Positions 52,489 to 60,506 of a stretch of DNA of 64,000 nucleotides are shown one piece after another. Both the position numbers and the translations under genes were made by a program. The stretch comes from Thermoanaerobaculia bacterium (GTDB taxonomy: Bacteria; Acidobacteriota; Thermoanaerobaculia; Multivoradales; Multivoraceae): positions 62,001 to 126,000 of the forward strand of contig JAJEHN010000032.1 in assembly GCA_022823665.1 (NCBI GenBank), in the 5' to 3' direction. The first letter of the stretch is position 1; each line of letters begins with the position of its first letter. The notes under the pieces were generated by a model, which saw nothing but the letters and a program-made list of their open reading frames with translations, was not told the origin of the DNA and made no database searches.

Positions 52489-54183
52489 ATGCGGCACCCC
52501 CGACTCCGTCTCGCTCCGTTCACGTTCCTGCTCGCGCTGGCGATCGCCTGCGCCCCGGCCGCGCCGCCCGCCGAAGAGACCGCGGCTGGTACCCACGACG
52601 ACCTGCTGCAGCTCTTCGAGGACTTCCGCGTCTTCCAGGAACCGGCCATCGTGGACGGCGTGCCCGACTACACCGCCGAGGCGATGGAAGCCCAGCGGCA
52701 GGGCCTGGAGGACTACAAGCGCCGGCTCCAGACAATCGACATCTCGGAGTGGACGGTCTCCGAGCAGATCGACCACCACCTTGTCCGCGCCGAGATGAAC
52801 GGCCTCGACTTCCACCACCGGGTGACGCGGCCCTGGTCGCGCGACCCGGCCTTCTACCTGATGTCCCAGGGCGGCGCCGGGCCGACGATGTCCGGCTTCC
52901 GTTCGCTGTTCCGGCTCGAACCACCGTTCGACGGCGGCGAACTCGACGAGTACCGGACGACCCTTCAGGCGGTGCCGAAGGTCTACGAGCAGGCGCGGTC
53001 GAACCTGACCGAGGCGGTTCCGGACCTCGGCACGATCGCCATCTGGGCGGCGCCCCGGGAAGCCCGCATCTACGACGAGATCGTGGAGCAACTCACCGGG
53101 CACCATCCGGAGCTCGTCGCCGACGCCGAAGCCGCCCGCGACGCGGTTCTGGCCTTCGGCGCCTGGGTCGAGGAGAACAAGCCGTCGTGGAGCGGCGTCG
53201 CCGGCATCGGCAAGGAGAACTACGACTGGTGGCTGCGCAACGTCCACCTCTCGCCCTACGGCTGGGAGGAGAGCCGGATGATCGTCGAGCAGGAGTACAA
53301 CCGGCTCGTCACCTTCCTGGCGCTCGAGGAACACCGCAACCGTGACCTGCCGCCGTTCGACATCGCCGACACCCCCGAGAAGTACGCCGACAAGCTGCAC
53401 GAAGCACTCGCGTACGTCGTCGACTTCCTGCGCGACGGCGAGATCATGACGGTGCCGGACTGGGTCGACCCGACCGACTACAGCGACCCGAACGAGCCGC
53501 CGGAACCGCTGCCCTCCGACACGAGCATCGACCACAAGGCGCGGGAGCGCGAGATCCTGCCCGGCGAGACCCACGAGTACGTCGGCCACATGCTGGACGG
53601 ACAGCGGCTCGACCGCGACGACCGGCCGATCCGAGGCGCGGACCGACGGTTCAACATGGAGTGGATGCGGATGGAGGGCTGGGCGGTGGCGCTCGAGGAA
53701 CTCATGATGCAGGCCGGCGTCCTCGACGAACGGCCCCGCCGCGGCCGCGAGGTCGAGTACCTGATGAACATCTCCCACATGAGCCTGGCCCTGCCCGACC
53801 TCGCGATGCACGCGAACCTGATCACCTTCGACGAATCGCGGGCGCTCTGCGCCGCGCTGATGTCCAAGGGCTGGACCCAGGAGGACGAGCGCATGGTCTG
53901 GTACGAGATGGAGTCGAACCTGCGCTTCCCCGGCTTCCACACGGGGGTCGTCGTCGGCAAGGCCCACTTCATGAAGCTCTTCCGCGAACGGGCGATGCAG
54001 CTCGGCGACCAGTTCGTCCTCCGCGACTTCATCGACGAGTTCCTGGCCGGCGGCATCATCCCGATCTCCCTGATCCGCTGGGAAATGACCGGCTACGACG
54101 ACGAGATCCGGTTCCTCCTGGGCGAGGACGACGTGCCGAACCGGGTGTTCGATCCGGCGCTGCAGCTCGCGGACCGCCTGTAG
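52489..54183 (+). CDS. DUF885-family metallohydrolase lipoprotein
   Basis: A 564-residue lipoprotein (lipobox LALAIACAPA) of the DUF885 family. The HExxGH-like site is in PGETHEYVGHMLDGQ, with a further acidic segment EGWAVALEELMMQAG that could supply the third ligand, as in zinc peptidases. Members are thought to be exported peptidases; the substrate is unknown. An AGAGGAG site precedes the ATG at 52489. It lies between the propeller gene and the second aldo/keto reductase. Confidence 0.82.
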   Translation: MRHPRLRLAPFTFLLALAIACAPAAPPAEETAAGTHDDLLQLFEDFRVFQEPAIVDGVPDYTAEAMEAQRQGLEDYKRRLQTIDISEWTVSEQIDHHLVRAEMNGLDFHHRVTRPWSRDPAFYLMSQGGAGPTMSGFRSLFRLEPPFDGGELDEYRTTLQAVPKVYEQARSNLTEAVPDLGTIAIWAAPREARIYDEIVEQLTGHHPELVADAEAARDAVLAFGAWVEENKPSWSGVAGIGKENYDWWLRNVHLSPYGWEESRMIVEQEYNRLVTFLALEEHRNRDLPPFDIADTPEKYADKLHEALAYVVDFLRDGEIMTVPDWVDPTDYSDPNEPPEPLPSDTSIDHKAREREILPGETHEYVGHMLDGQRLDRDDRPIRGADRRFNMEWMRMEGWAVALEELMMQAGVLDERPRRGREVEYLMNISHMSLALPDLAMHANLITFDESRALCAALMSKGWTQEDERMVWYEMESNLRFPGFHTGVVVGKAHFMKLFRERAMQLGDQFVLRDFIDEFLAGGIIPISLIRWEMTGYDDEIRFLLGEDDVPNRVFDPALQLADRL

Positions 54184-54199
54184 GTAGGCTGCCCGCCCG

Positions 54200-55246
54200 A
54201 TGGAGTACCGCACCCTCGGCCGCACCGGCCTGAAGGTCTCGCCGCTCGGCCTCGGCACGAGCAACTTCGGCGACGTGACGCCGGAGGACGAGGCCCGGCG
54301 GATCATCCAGCGCACGCTCGACGCCGGCGTGAACCTGATCGACCTGGGTCACATCTACGGCGACGGCAAGGCCGAGCGGATCGTCGGCAGCGTGCTGAAG
54401 GAGAGCGGCCGGCGCGACCAGGTCCTCATCTCGACGAAGATCTACCCAGGCGAGTTCGACGACGAGACGGGGCTGGCCCGCGCGGAACATGTGCCGGGCC
54501 GCAACCCGAACGAACAGGGCCTTTCCCGCGCCGGCATCCTCAACGCCTGCGACGCCGCTCTACGCCGGCTGCAGACGGACCACATCGACCTCTACCAGAC
54601 GCACCGGCCCGACTTCGGCATCCCGATCGACGAGACGCTGCGAGCGTTCGACGACCTGGTGCGGGCCGGCAAGGTCCGCTACATCGGCTGCTCCACGTAC
54701 CCCGCCTGGGGCGTGATGGAAGCCCTCATGGTGAGCGAACTGAAGGGCTACGTCCGCTTCTCCTCCGAGCAGGCGCCCTACAACCTGCTGGACCGCCGGA
54801 TCGAGAACGAGTTGATCCCGCTGTGCAGGAGACACGGCCTCGGCATCCTCGCCTGGGCGCCGCTCGGCATGGGCGTGCTGGCCGGCCGGTACTCCGATGC
54901 CGCGGAGTACCCGGAAGGCTCCCGCGCCGACCTGCTCGGCAAGTACTACGCCCGCCGGGTCACGAAACGCGCCGTCCGCGTCGGCGTCGAGTTCGCCAGG
55001 CTCGCGGCCAAAGCCGGCATCACGCCAGCCCAGCTTGCGATCCTCTGGTGCAAGGACCAGCCGGGAATCACCGCTCCGCTGATCGGCCCCAGGAAGCTCG
55101 AGCACGTCGACGAACTCGTCGCGGTCCAGGAGCTGACACTCGACCCCGAGATCGCCGCCGCCTGCGACGCGCTGGTCCCGCCCGGCAGCGCCGTGTCGGA
55201 CTTCCACAACACGTCGGGCTGGATGAAGACGCGCCTCACCTGGTAG
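54200..55246 (+). CDS. Aldo/keto reductase (second paralogue)
   Basis: A 348-residue paralogue of the reductase at 31.1 kb. The tetrad is Asp in NLIDLGHIYGDGKAE with the following Tyr, Lys in ISTKIYPGEF, and His in YQTHRPDFG. It has an insertion after the Lys and the same DFHNTSGWMK C-terminus. Both paralogues sit next to exported hydrolases (M28 and DUF885), hinting at parallel roles in handling breakdown products. It ends the cytochrome operon. Confidence 0.9.
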   Translation: MEYRTLGRTGLKVSPLGLGTSNFGDVTPEDEARRIIQRTLDAGVNLIDLGHIYGDGKAERIVGSVLKESGRRDQVLISTKIYPGEFDDETGLARAEHVPGRNPNEQGLSRAGILNACDAALRRLQTDHIDLYQTHRPDFGIPIDETLRAFDDLVRAGKVRYIGCSTYPAWGVMEALMVSELKGYVRFSSEQAPYNLLDRRIENELIPLCRRHGLGILAWAPLGMGVLAGRYSDAAEYPEGSRADLLGKYYARRVTKRAVRVGVEFARLAAKAGITPAQLAILWCKDQPGITAPLIGPRKLEHVDELVAVQELTLDPEIAAACDALVPPGSAVSDFHNTSGWMKTRLTW

Positions 55247-55261
55247 GCAGCGCGCTGGACC

Positions 55262-55281
55262 GGGTGCGCCGCGAAGCGGCG
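55262..55281 (+). repeat. Hairpin repeat module, short copy 2
   Basis: GGGTGCGC merges directly into the hairpin GCCGCGAAGCGGC (55268-55280) and lacks the first hairpin and GCATCA seen in the copies at 43.4 and 59.8 kb. It lies in the short gap between the reductase and the antitoxin genes. Confidence 0.5.
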
Positions 55282-55301
55282 ACCAAACCGCCCAGTCACG
55301 A

Positions 55302-55327
55302 GTTATGGCATTATTGCCGGGTTATGG
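55302..55327 (+). promoter_or_regulatory. Candidate operator of the third toxin-antitoxin pair
   Basis: GTTATGG occurs at 55302-55308 and 55321-55327 as a direct repeat; the second copy contains the antitoxin ATG. Between them lies GGCATTATTGCC with short inverted arms. The layout suggests repressor binding over the translation start. Confidence 0.35.
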
Positions 55328-55605
55328 TAAAGGTCACCTATTCCCTCGACGACGCCACGGTGCGACGGATACGCAGGACCGCGGAGCAACTCGGCAAGCC
55401 GCAGAGTCAGGTCGTCCGCGAAGCGGTAGCCGACTTCGCCGCCCGGACCGACAGACTGAGCGAAGTCGAACGCCTGCGCATGCTCAAGGTCATCGACGGC
55501 ATCCGCGAGGCGCCGCCCACGCGCTCACGGGAGGAGACGAACGCCGAGCTGCGGGAGATTCGCGCTTCCAGACAGATGGGGTGGCGAAGGGAGACCGACT
55601 CTTGA
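55324..55605 (+). CDS. Ribbon-helix-helix antitoxin
   Basis: A 93-residue protein beginning MVKVTYSLDDATVRRIRRTA, then KPQSQVVREAVADFAA, a standard ribbon-helix-helix domain. The charged C-terminus would bind the toxin. A longer upstream frame overlaps the aldo/keto reductase and is rejected. The stop overlaps the toxin start as TGATG. Confidence 0.82.
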   Translation: MVKVTYSLDDATVRRIRRTAEQLGKPQSQVVREAVADFAARTDRLSEVERLRMLKVIDGIREAPPTRSREETNAELREIRASRQMGWRRETDS

Positions 55606-55976
55606 TGGTCCACCTCGACACGTCGGCCCTGGTCGGCGCGTTGACCGGTCCGCACGATTCGATCAACCGCCTGTTCGCGCTCGTCGACGAGGGGCACCGG
55701 CTGGCACTGTCGACGATGGTGCTCTACGAGTGGCTGCGGGGACCACGGAGGATGGCAGAGCTGCAGGCGCAAGAGGAGTTGTTTCCGTCCGCGGCCGCGG
55801 TTCCCTTCGATGCTGAGGCCGCAGCGCGGGCCGCAGTGATCTACGGCTCCGTGACGAACCCCCGCGGCCGCGAGGCCGACATCGCCATCGCCGCCTGCGC
55901 GATCGTCCACGACGCGGCGATCTGGACCTTGAACGAGGACGACTTCAGAGACCTACCGGGGCTCGAGCTGGTGTAA
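55605..55976 (+). CDS. PIN-domain toxin
   Basis: A 123-residue PIN ribonuclease with D5 (VHLDTSAL), E42 (LYEWLRG), the Asp of READIAIAACAI, and LNEDDFRDL. It is coupled to the antitoxin just upstream. Expected to cleave RNA when the antitoxin is lost. Confidence 0.86.
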   Translation: MVHLDTSALVGALTGPHDSINRLFALVDEGHRLALSTMVLYEWLRGPRRMAELQAQEELFPSAAAVPFDAEAAARAAVIYGSVTNPRGREADIAIAACAIVHDAAIWTLNEDDFRDLPGLELV

Positions 55977-56043
55977 CAAGCTGTTAACGTTGTAGGAGTT
56001 TCCGACAACAGACTTGAGCCGCCCGAGTCGGCAAGGAGTTGCC

Positions 56044-57522
56044 ATGACCTCTCGCAACCACCTTCTCTCCCGACGCGAGGTCCTCGTCTCCGGTGCCGCG
56101 GCCACAGCGGCGGCTCTTACCGGCTGCGGCGACGCGCCGATCCCTGGCCCGCGCGCGATCAGGCGGCCGAACATCCTGCTGCTCATCTCCGACCAGCACC
56201 GGTACGACTGGGTGGGGCGGAACCCGGACATCCCGGTTCCCACGCCGCACCTGGACGCGCTGGCGGCGCGCGGCGCCGACTTCACCCGGGCGATCGTGTC
56301 GTCGCCGGTCTGCGGGCCGTCCCGGTCGTGCCTGGCCTCCGGCATGGAGTACGAGAACTGCACCGTCGCGTCGAACCGCGACGAGTACAACGCGGCCCTT
56401 CGTCCGACCTTCTACAAGCACCTGCACGACAGCGGCTACCACACGATGGCCTGCGGGAAGATCGACCTGCACAAGGGTCCCGCCGGCCGGCGCCCCGACG
56501 GCAAGCTGCACATGGAGGAGTGGGGTTTCTCCGACATGCTGATCACCGGCAGCAAGGGCGGCGGAGACAGCGAGCCCTACGGGTTCTGGCTCGACTCGCT
56601 CGATCCGCCGCTGAAGGCCATCCACAACGCGGACTTCCAGGCGCGGCAGGAGCCCCGGCACGTCAACTGGTGGGGGATGACGGACCCGACGCCGATCGGC
56701 GACCACGCCTACAAGGACAACTACACGGCTCGTACCGGAATGGAACTCCTCGACGGCGTGCCCGACGGAAGCCCCTGGTTCCTGACCGTCAACTTCAACG
56801 GGCCCCACCCGCCGATGGACATCACCGAGCGGATGGAGCGCGAGTACCGCGGGCCGGACCGGGTGATCGAGGACTTTCCGCAACCGTACAACTACCACGG
56901 CATCGCCCGCGGCGGCCGGCTGGTCGCCCCACCATCCCCGTTCACGCCGGAGCACCACGTCCGCATCCGCCAGAACTACGCGGCGATGATCGAGAACATC
57001 GACCGCTGGATCGGACTCTACGAGGAGCGGCTCGAAGAGCGCGGCGAGCTGGACGACACGATCGTCATCTACACCAGCGACCACGGCGAGATGCTCGGCG
57101 ACCACGACTACTGGGGCAAGGGGCTTCCCAACGAGGCGTCATGGCGAGTCCCCGTGGTCATGGCCGGACCGGGCATCGCCGCCGGCACCCGCAGCGACGC
57201 CCTTGTCACGAACATGGACCTGGCCGCCACCAGCCTCGACTACGCCGAGACGGGCGTTCCCGAGGAGATGCAGAGCCGCTCGCTGCGGCCCCTGCTCGAT
57301 TCCGGGGCCGGCGAGCACCGGGAACACATCCGCTCGGCGCTCAAGACCGGGAAAGCGGCGAGCGGCCGGTTCCGCGTGGTCCAGGACCACCGCTACAAGC
57401 TGGTCGACGGCTTCCTGGAGGAGAAAGAGCTGTACGAGGTGGAGGCGGACCCGTGGGAGGACGAGAACATCGCGGCCGCGAAGCCGGATGTCGTGGCGCG
57501 GCTGGAGAAGCTGCTGGTCTGA
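56044..57522 (+). CDS. Formylglycine-type sulfatase, Tat-like lipoprotein signal
   Basis: A 492-residue sulfatase. The activation motif is complete: SPVCGPSRSCLASG, with the Cys that is oxidised to formylglycine. Metal-site segments LLLISDQHRYDW and YTSDHGEMLGDHDYWGKG are present. The N-terminus has a twin-arginine-like SRREVLVSGAAATAAAL and a lipobox (LTGCGD), suggesting folded export. AAGGAG precedes the ATG at 56044. No formylglycine-generating enzyme gene lies in the window. The stop codon abuts the convergent gene's stop. Confidence 0.92.
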   Translation: MTSRNHLLSRREVLVSGAAATAAALTGCGDAPIPGPRAIRRPNILLLISDQHRYDWVGRNPDIPVPTPHLDALAARGADFTRAIVSSPVCGPSRSCLASGMEYENCTVASNRDEYNAALRPTFYKHLHDSGYHTMACGKIDLHKGPAGRRPDGKLHMEEWGFSDMLITGSKGGGDSEPYGFWLDSLDPPLKAIHNADFQARQEPRHVNWWGMTDPTPIGDHAYKDNYTARTGMELLDGVPDGSPWFLTVNFNGPHPPMDITERMEREYRGPDRVIEDFPQPYNYHGIARGGRLVAPPSPFTPEHHVRIRQNYAAMIENIDRWIGLYEERLEERGELDDTIVIYTSDHGEMLGDHDYWGKGLPNEASWRVPVVMAGPGIAAGTRSDALVTNMDLAATSLDYAETGVPEEMQSRSLRPLLDSGAGEHREHIRSALKTGKAASGRFRVVQDHRYKLVDGFLEEKELYEVEADPWEDENIAAAKPDVVARLEKLLV

Positions 57523-59823
57523 TCAGCGGATCAGGATGAGCTCCTGCTGCGGCGGCGACAGGAACTCGATGCCGTCCTCCGTCGCGAGCGCTTCCTCGTG
57601 GGCCCACCAGAGCAGGTACTGGTCCTGCCCCTCCGCTGCCGGCGACGGCAGGTAGAAGAAGTACTCGATGACGAAGTGGTGGTACGGCGCGAGGGGAATG
57701 TCCTTCGACCAGTCCGGGCCGAGCGAGCCGATCCGGGGGCCGAAGTAGGTCTCGACGGACTGCGGCCGGGCACCCTTCGTCTGGCCGTGGGAGTCCATGG
57801 AAATGTGGGTCTTCGTCGTATCGAAGTCGGCGACGTAGGCCGGGAAGTCGTTCTTGGCCGACACCATGTGAAGCTGGTTGTCGCGGACGACGATGCCGGC
57901 CTCCTCGAACCTGGCCGTGTAGACCTCGATGATCTCGCGCGGGGTCCGGCCCGCCTTGATCGTCTCCGCCAGGATCGCGTCGACCTTCAGGTACTCGGCC
58001 CAGAGCTCCTGGATCTCGGGCGGCGGCTCCGTCTCGCCGTCGCGCAGCACGTAGGCGTACATACCGATGCTCGGGTTCGTGACGATGTCGCCGCCCTGGA
58101 CGACGGCGTCCTCCCAGCCCTCGCTGCGGCCGCGCTGCGACTGACCGGTTCGCATGCGGCGCATGATCGTCAGTTCCGTCTCGTCGATCCTGGTGACGCC
58201 CGGCTCGATCGCGTCCAGCGCGTCCTCGAACAGCCAGAGCTCGTCGCGTCGCAGCCGCTTGAGCAGTTCGACCTCGCTCGGCACCTGGTGGTTGATGTAG
58301 TCCATGATCAGCCACTCGGACGAGACCAGCCGGCTCACGTACCTCTCGCCGAGTTCCCCGGATAGCAGCAGGTAGTCGGTATGCGAGAGGCCGTCGATCT
58401 CGCCCCGGTAGGTCGGCCACGGGCCCAGCTCCTGCTTGAAGTTGACCGCGATGACGTCCGGGTCGCGCTCGGAGACGAAGTCCCTCAGCCCCTCGAAGCG
58501 GTAGTCGTACTCCGTCTCCGGGCCGCCGACCGGCTCCTGGACCCGGACCGCCGGCGCCACGATGTCGTAGGCGCCGCTCTCCTCGACGTACCGGTAGTCC
58601 GTCTCGCCCCAGCCGCGCTGGGTGGCGCCCCAGCGCCGTCCAAGGACGGCGCGTTCGATCCGGTCGCCGCCGCGGTCCGTGAACACGAAGACGCCGGAAG
58701 CGCTGCCGAGCTCGTCGATGCCGAAGGAGTCGGGAATCGACTCGCGCATCACATGGATCCACATGTCGACGCCGCGCTCCCTCATGATCTCCGGGAGCAC
58801 GAGATCGAACTTGTCGCGGCGGATCTTCCGGTTCGCCGCTTCGTAGGGAGACCGAAACTCGTACGGCTCGATCTCCAGAGGCGCGCCGTCGTACGTGCCG
58901 TCCGGGATGACCATCGGGATCCGGTACTCGGGATCGCTCAGAATCTCGTGGAGAACGGGCTCCCCCTCCTTCAGCTTCTCGGGCGTGTTCAGCGGCCACT
59001 CGTGGCCGATCTGGTCGAGCCGCCCCGGCAGGTCCTGAGCGCCGATGAAGGACGTGTAGACCCAGTAGATGTACTCCGAGGCCATGCAGCCGTAGTCGCA
59101 GGTCTCGTCGTCGTAGGTGTACCAGGCGCCCTCGGGGTACTCGTCCGGCGGGCCGTCGAAGGCGCCGCCGCGGGCGATGTCCATCGCATCGGTCAGGGCC
59201 GTGCCCGGCTCGGTCCCGAACACGTCCGGGTAGGCCACGCCGTAGCCGTTGTCCGTGACCATGTGCCAGATCTCTTCCAGCGCCGCGTCGAACACGCCCT
59301 GTTCCCGGGCGTCGATGACCGTCTCCTCGTCGTAGAGGCCCTGGCCCCGGGGCGCGTTCCTCCAGTCCATCTCGTCCGCCTCGTCCTGGGTGCCGGTCAT
59401 AACGATCGTGCCGCCGGTGTCCAGCATCGCCTGGTGGACCTTCGGGTTGTCGATCTCGCCGTCCTCGTCGTTGTCGAGGAACTGGGCGAGAACGCCGGCC
59501 GCGTGGAGGAGCTTGTCGTCGCCGGTCGTGTTCGTGGCGTAGATCGGCACGCCGTGGACCATCACCTTCTTGACCCAGGCGATTTCGGTCGCCGCCGAGT
59601 CTTCCTGCTGCGAAGCGGCCCCGCAGCCGACGACGAGCAGCGAAACCAGCAGGACGAGGAACCCACTGGGTCCGCCGGCGCCCTCGCCGGCTGCCGCCGA
59701 AGGCGGCCAACAGACCGCGCCGGCCGACGGCCGGCACTTATCGGTGTGGACGTATCGCGCACGCCGCTTCGCGGCTGCGCGTCTGATGCCGGCGGGGGCG
59801 CCGGCGCACCCAGTGGTTTTCAT
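57523..59823 (-). CDS. Lipoprotein fusing an EEIWH domain with an M24/aminopeptidase P-like region
   Basis: A 766-residue protein. Residues about 75-290 share EEIWHMVTDNG, AMLDTGGTIVM and related spacing with the two RTX lipoproteins upstream. Residues about 330-766 resemble creatinase/aminopeptidase P proteins (LVLPEIMRERGVDMWIHVMR; GERYVSRLVSSEWLI), but the five metal ligands of M24 are not clearly conserved. The lipobox (VVGCGAAS) lies near residue 66, after an N-terminal stretch encoded by a 154-bp inverted-repeat element. AAGGAGG supports the ATG at 59823. Function unknown. Confidence 0.78.
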   Translation of the reverse strand: MKTTGCAGAPAGIRRAAAKRRARYVHTDKCRPSAGAVCWPPSAAAGEGAGGPSGFLVLLVSLLVVGCGAASQQEDSAATEIAWVKKVMVHGVPIYATNTTGDDKLLHAAGVLAQFLDNDEDGEIDNPKVHQAMLDTGGTIVMTGTQDEADEMDWRNAPRGQGLYDEETVIDAREQGVFDAALEEIWHMVTDNGYGVAYPDVFGTEPGTALTDAMDIARGGAFDGPPDEYPEGAWYTYDDETCDYGCMASEYIYWVYTSFIGAQDLPGRLDQIGHEWPLNTPEKLKEGEPVLHEILSDPEYRIPMVIPDGTYDGAPLEIEPYEFRSPYEAANRKIRRDKFDLVLPEIMRERGVDMWIHVMRESIPDSFGIDELGSASGVFVFTDRGGDRIERAVLGRRWGATQRGWGETDYRYVEESGAYDIVAPAVRVQEPVGGPETEYDYRFEGLRDFVSERDPDVIAVNFKQELGPWPTYRGEIDGLSHTDYLLLSGELGERYVSRLVSSEWLIMDYINHQVPSEVELLKRLRRDELWLFEDALDAIEPGVTRIDETELTIMRRMRTGQSQRGRSEGWEDAVVQGGDIVTNPSIGMYAYVLRDGETEPPPEIQELWAEYLKVDAILAETIKAGRTPREIIEVYTARFEEAGIVVRDNQLHMVSAKNDFPAYVADFDTTKTHISMDSHGQTKGARPQSVETYFGPRIGSLGPDWSKDIPLAPYHHFVIEYFFYLPSPAAEGQDQYLLWWAHEEALATEDGIEFLSPPQQELILIR
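59663..59816 (-). repeat. 154-bp element with 29-bp inverted termini and three inner hairpins (repeat copy 3)
   Basis: Arms 59663-59691 and 59788-59816 are inverted copies with one mismatch and one G-T pair. Inside are three small hairpins with three-base loops: GCCGCCGAAGGCGGC (59693), GCCGGCCGACGGCCGGC (59719) and GCCGCTTCGCGGC (59763). The right part on the minus strand matches the repeat at 43.4 kb. The element sits between codon 3 and the signal peptide of the M24-like lipoprotein and is translated in frame. Confidence 0.75.
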
Positions 59824-59875
59824 CGTTCGTCCTCCTTCCAGCGTCCCTGCACTCGACGCCCGGAGTCCGACGGAC

Positions 59876-60475
59876 TCAGGGCGCCAGCAGTTCCCGCTCG
59901 ACCGCGTCTTCGATCAGTTCCTCGGCATAGCGCCACAGTTCGGGCGCGCCGTCTTCGATGCAGCCGTTGATCTCCCGTACCTGGTCGGCGCTGATGCCGT
60001 GCTGCTGCCAGGGACCGCCGCCGTTCACGTAGTTGAGCACCATCGGCTGCAGGCGGTCCAGCGCCCTCGCGAACTTCGCCTCGGGACTCTGCCGCGCCTC
60101 GAACTCGTCCCAGGCGGCGCGCAGCTCGGCTCCGATCTCGGCTGGCAGCAGGCCGAAGATGCGCTCCGCCGCCCGCTCTTCGCGCTCTTCCTGGTCCTCC
60201 AGACCGGCCTGGTCGTAGACAAACGTGTCGCCCGCGTCGATCTCGACCAGATCGTGCACGATCAGCATCTTCAGCACCTTGAGCTGATCGAGCCCCGACG
60301 CGGCCGCGTGCTCCGACAGCACCAGGGCCATCAAGGTCACATGCCACGAGTGCTCCGCGGAGTTCTCGCGCCGGTCGTTGCCGACGATCGAGGTGCGCCG
60401 CAGCACCTGCTTGAGCTGGTCGACTTCGACCAGGAAGCGCATCTGCTGCGCGAGTCGTCCGTTGTCCTCGTGCAT
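59876..60475 (-). CDS. HD-domain phosphohydrolase (YfbR/HDDC2-like)
   Basis: A 199-residue cytoplasmic protein. The HD metal site is visible: RRENSAEHSWHVTLMAL (His), KMLIVHDLVEIDAGD (His-Asp pair), and a later Asp in ARALDRLQP. Relatives are 5'-deoxynucleotidases, so nucleotide salvage is likely. It lies between secreted-protein genes of the RTX cluster, 31 bp after one of them, with no obvious functional link. Confidence 0.88.
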   Translation of the reverse strand: MHEDNGRLAQQMRFLVEVDQLKQVLRRTSIVGNDRRENSAEHSWHVTLMALVLSEHAAASGLDQLKVLKMLIVHDLVEIDAGDTFVYDQAGLEDQEEREERAAERIFGLLPAEIGAELRAAWDEFEARQSPEAKFARALDRLQPMVLNYVNGGGPWQQHGISADQVREINGCIEDGAPELWRYAEELIEDAVERELLAP

Positions 60476-60506
60476 CCCGCAACCGTATCCAACTCCTCCG
60501 GTTCCT

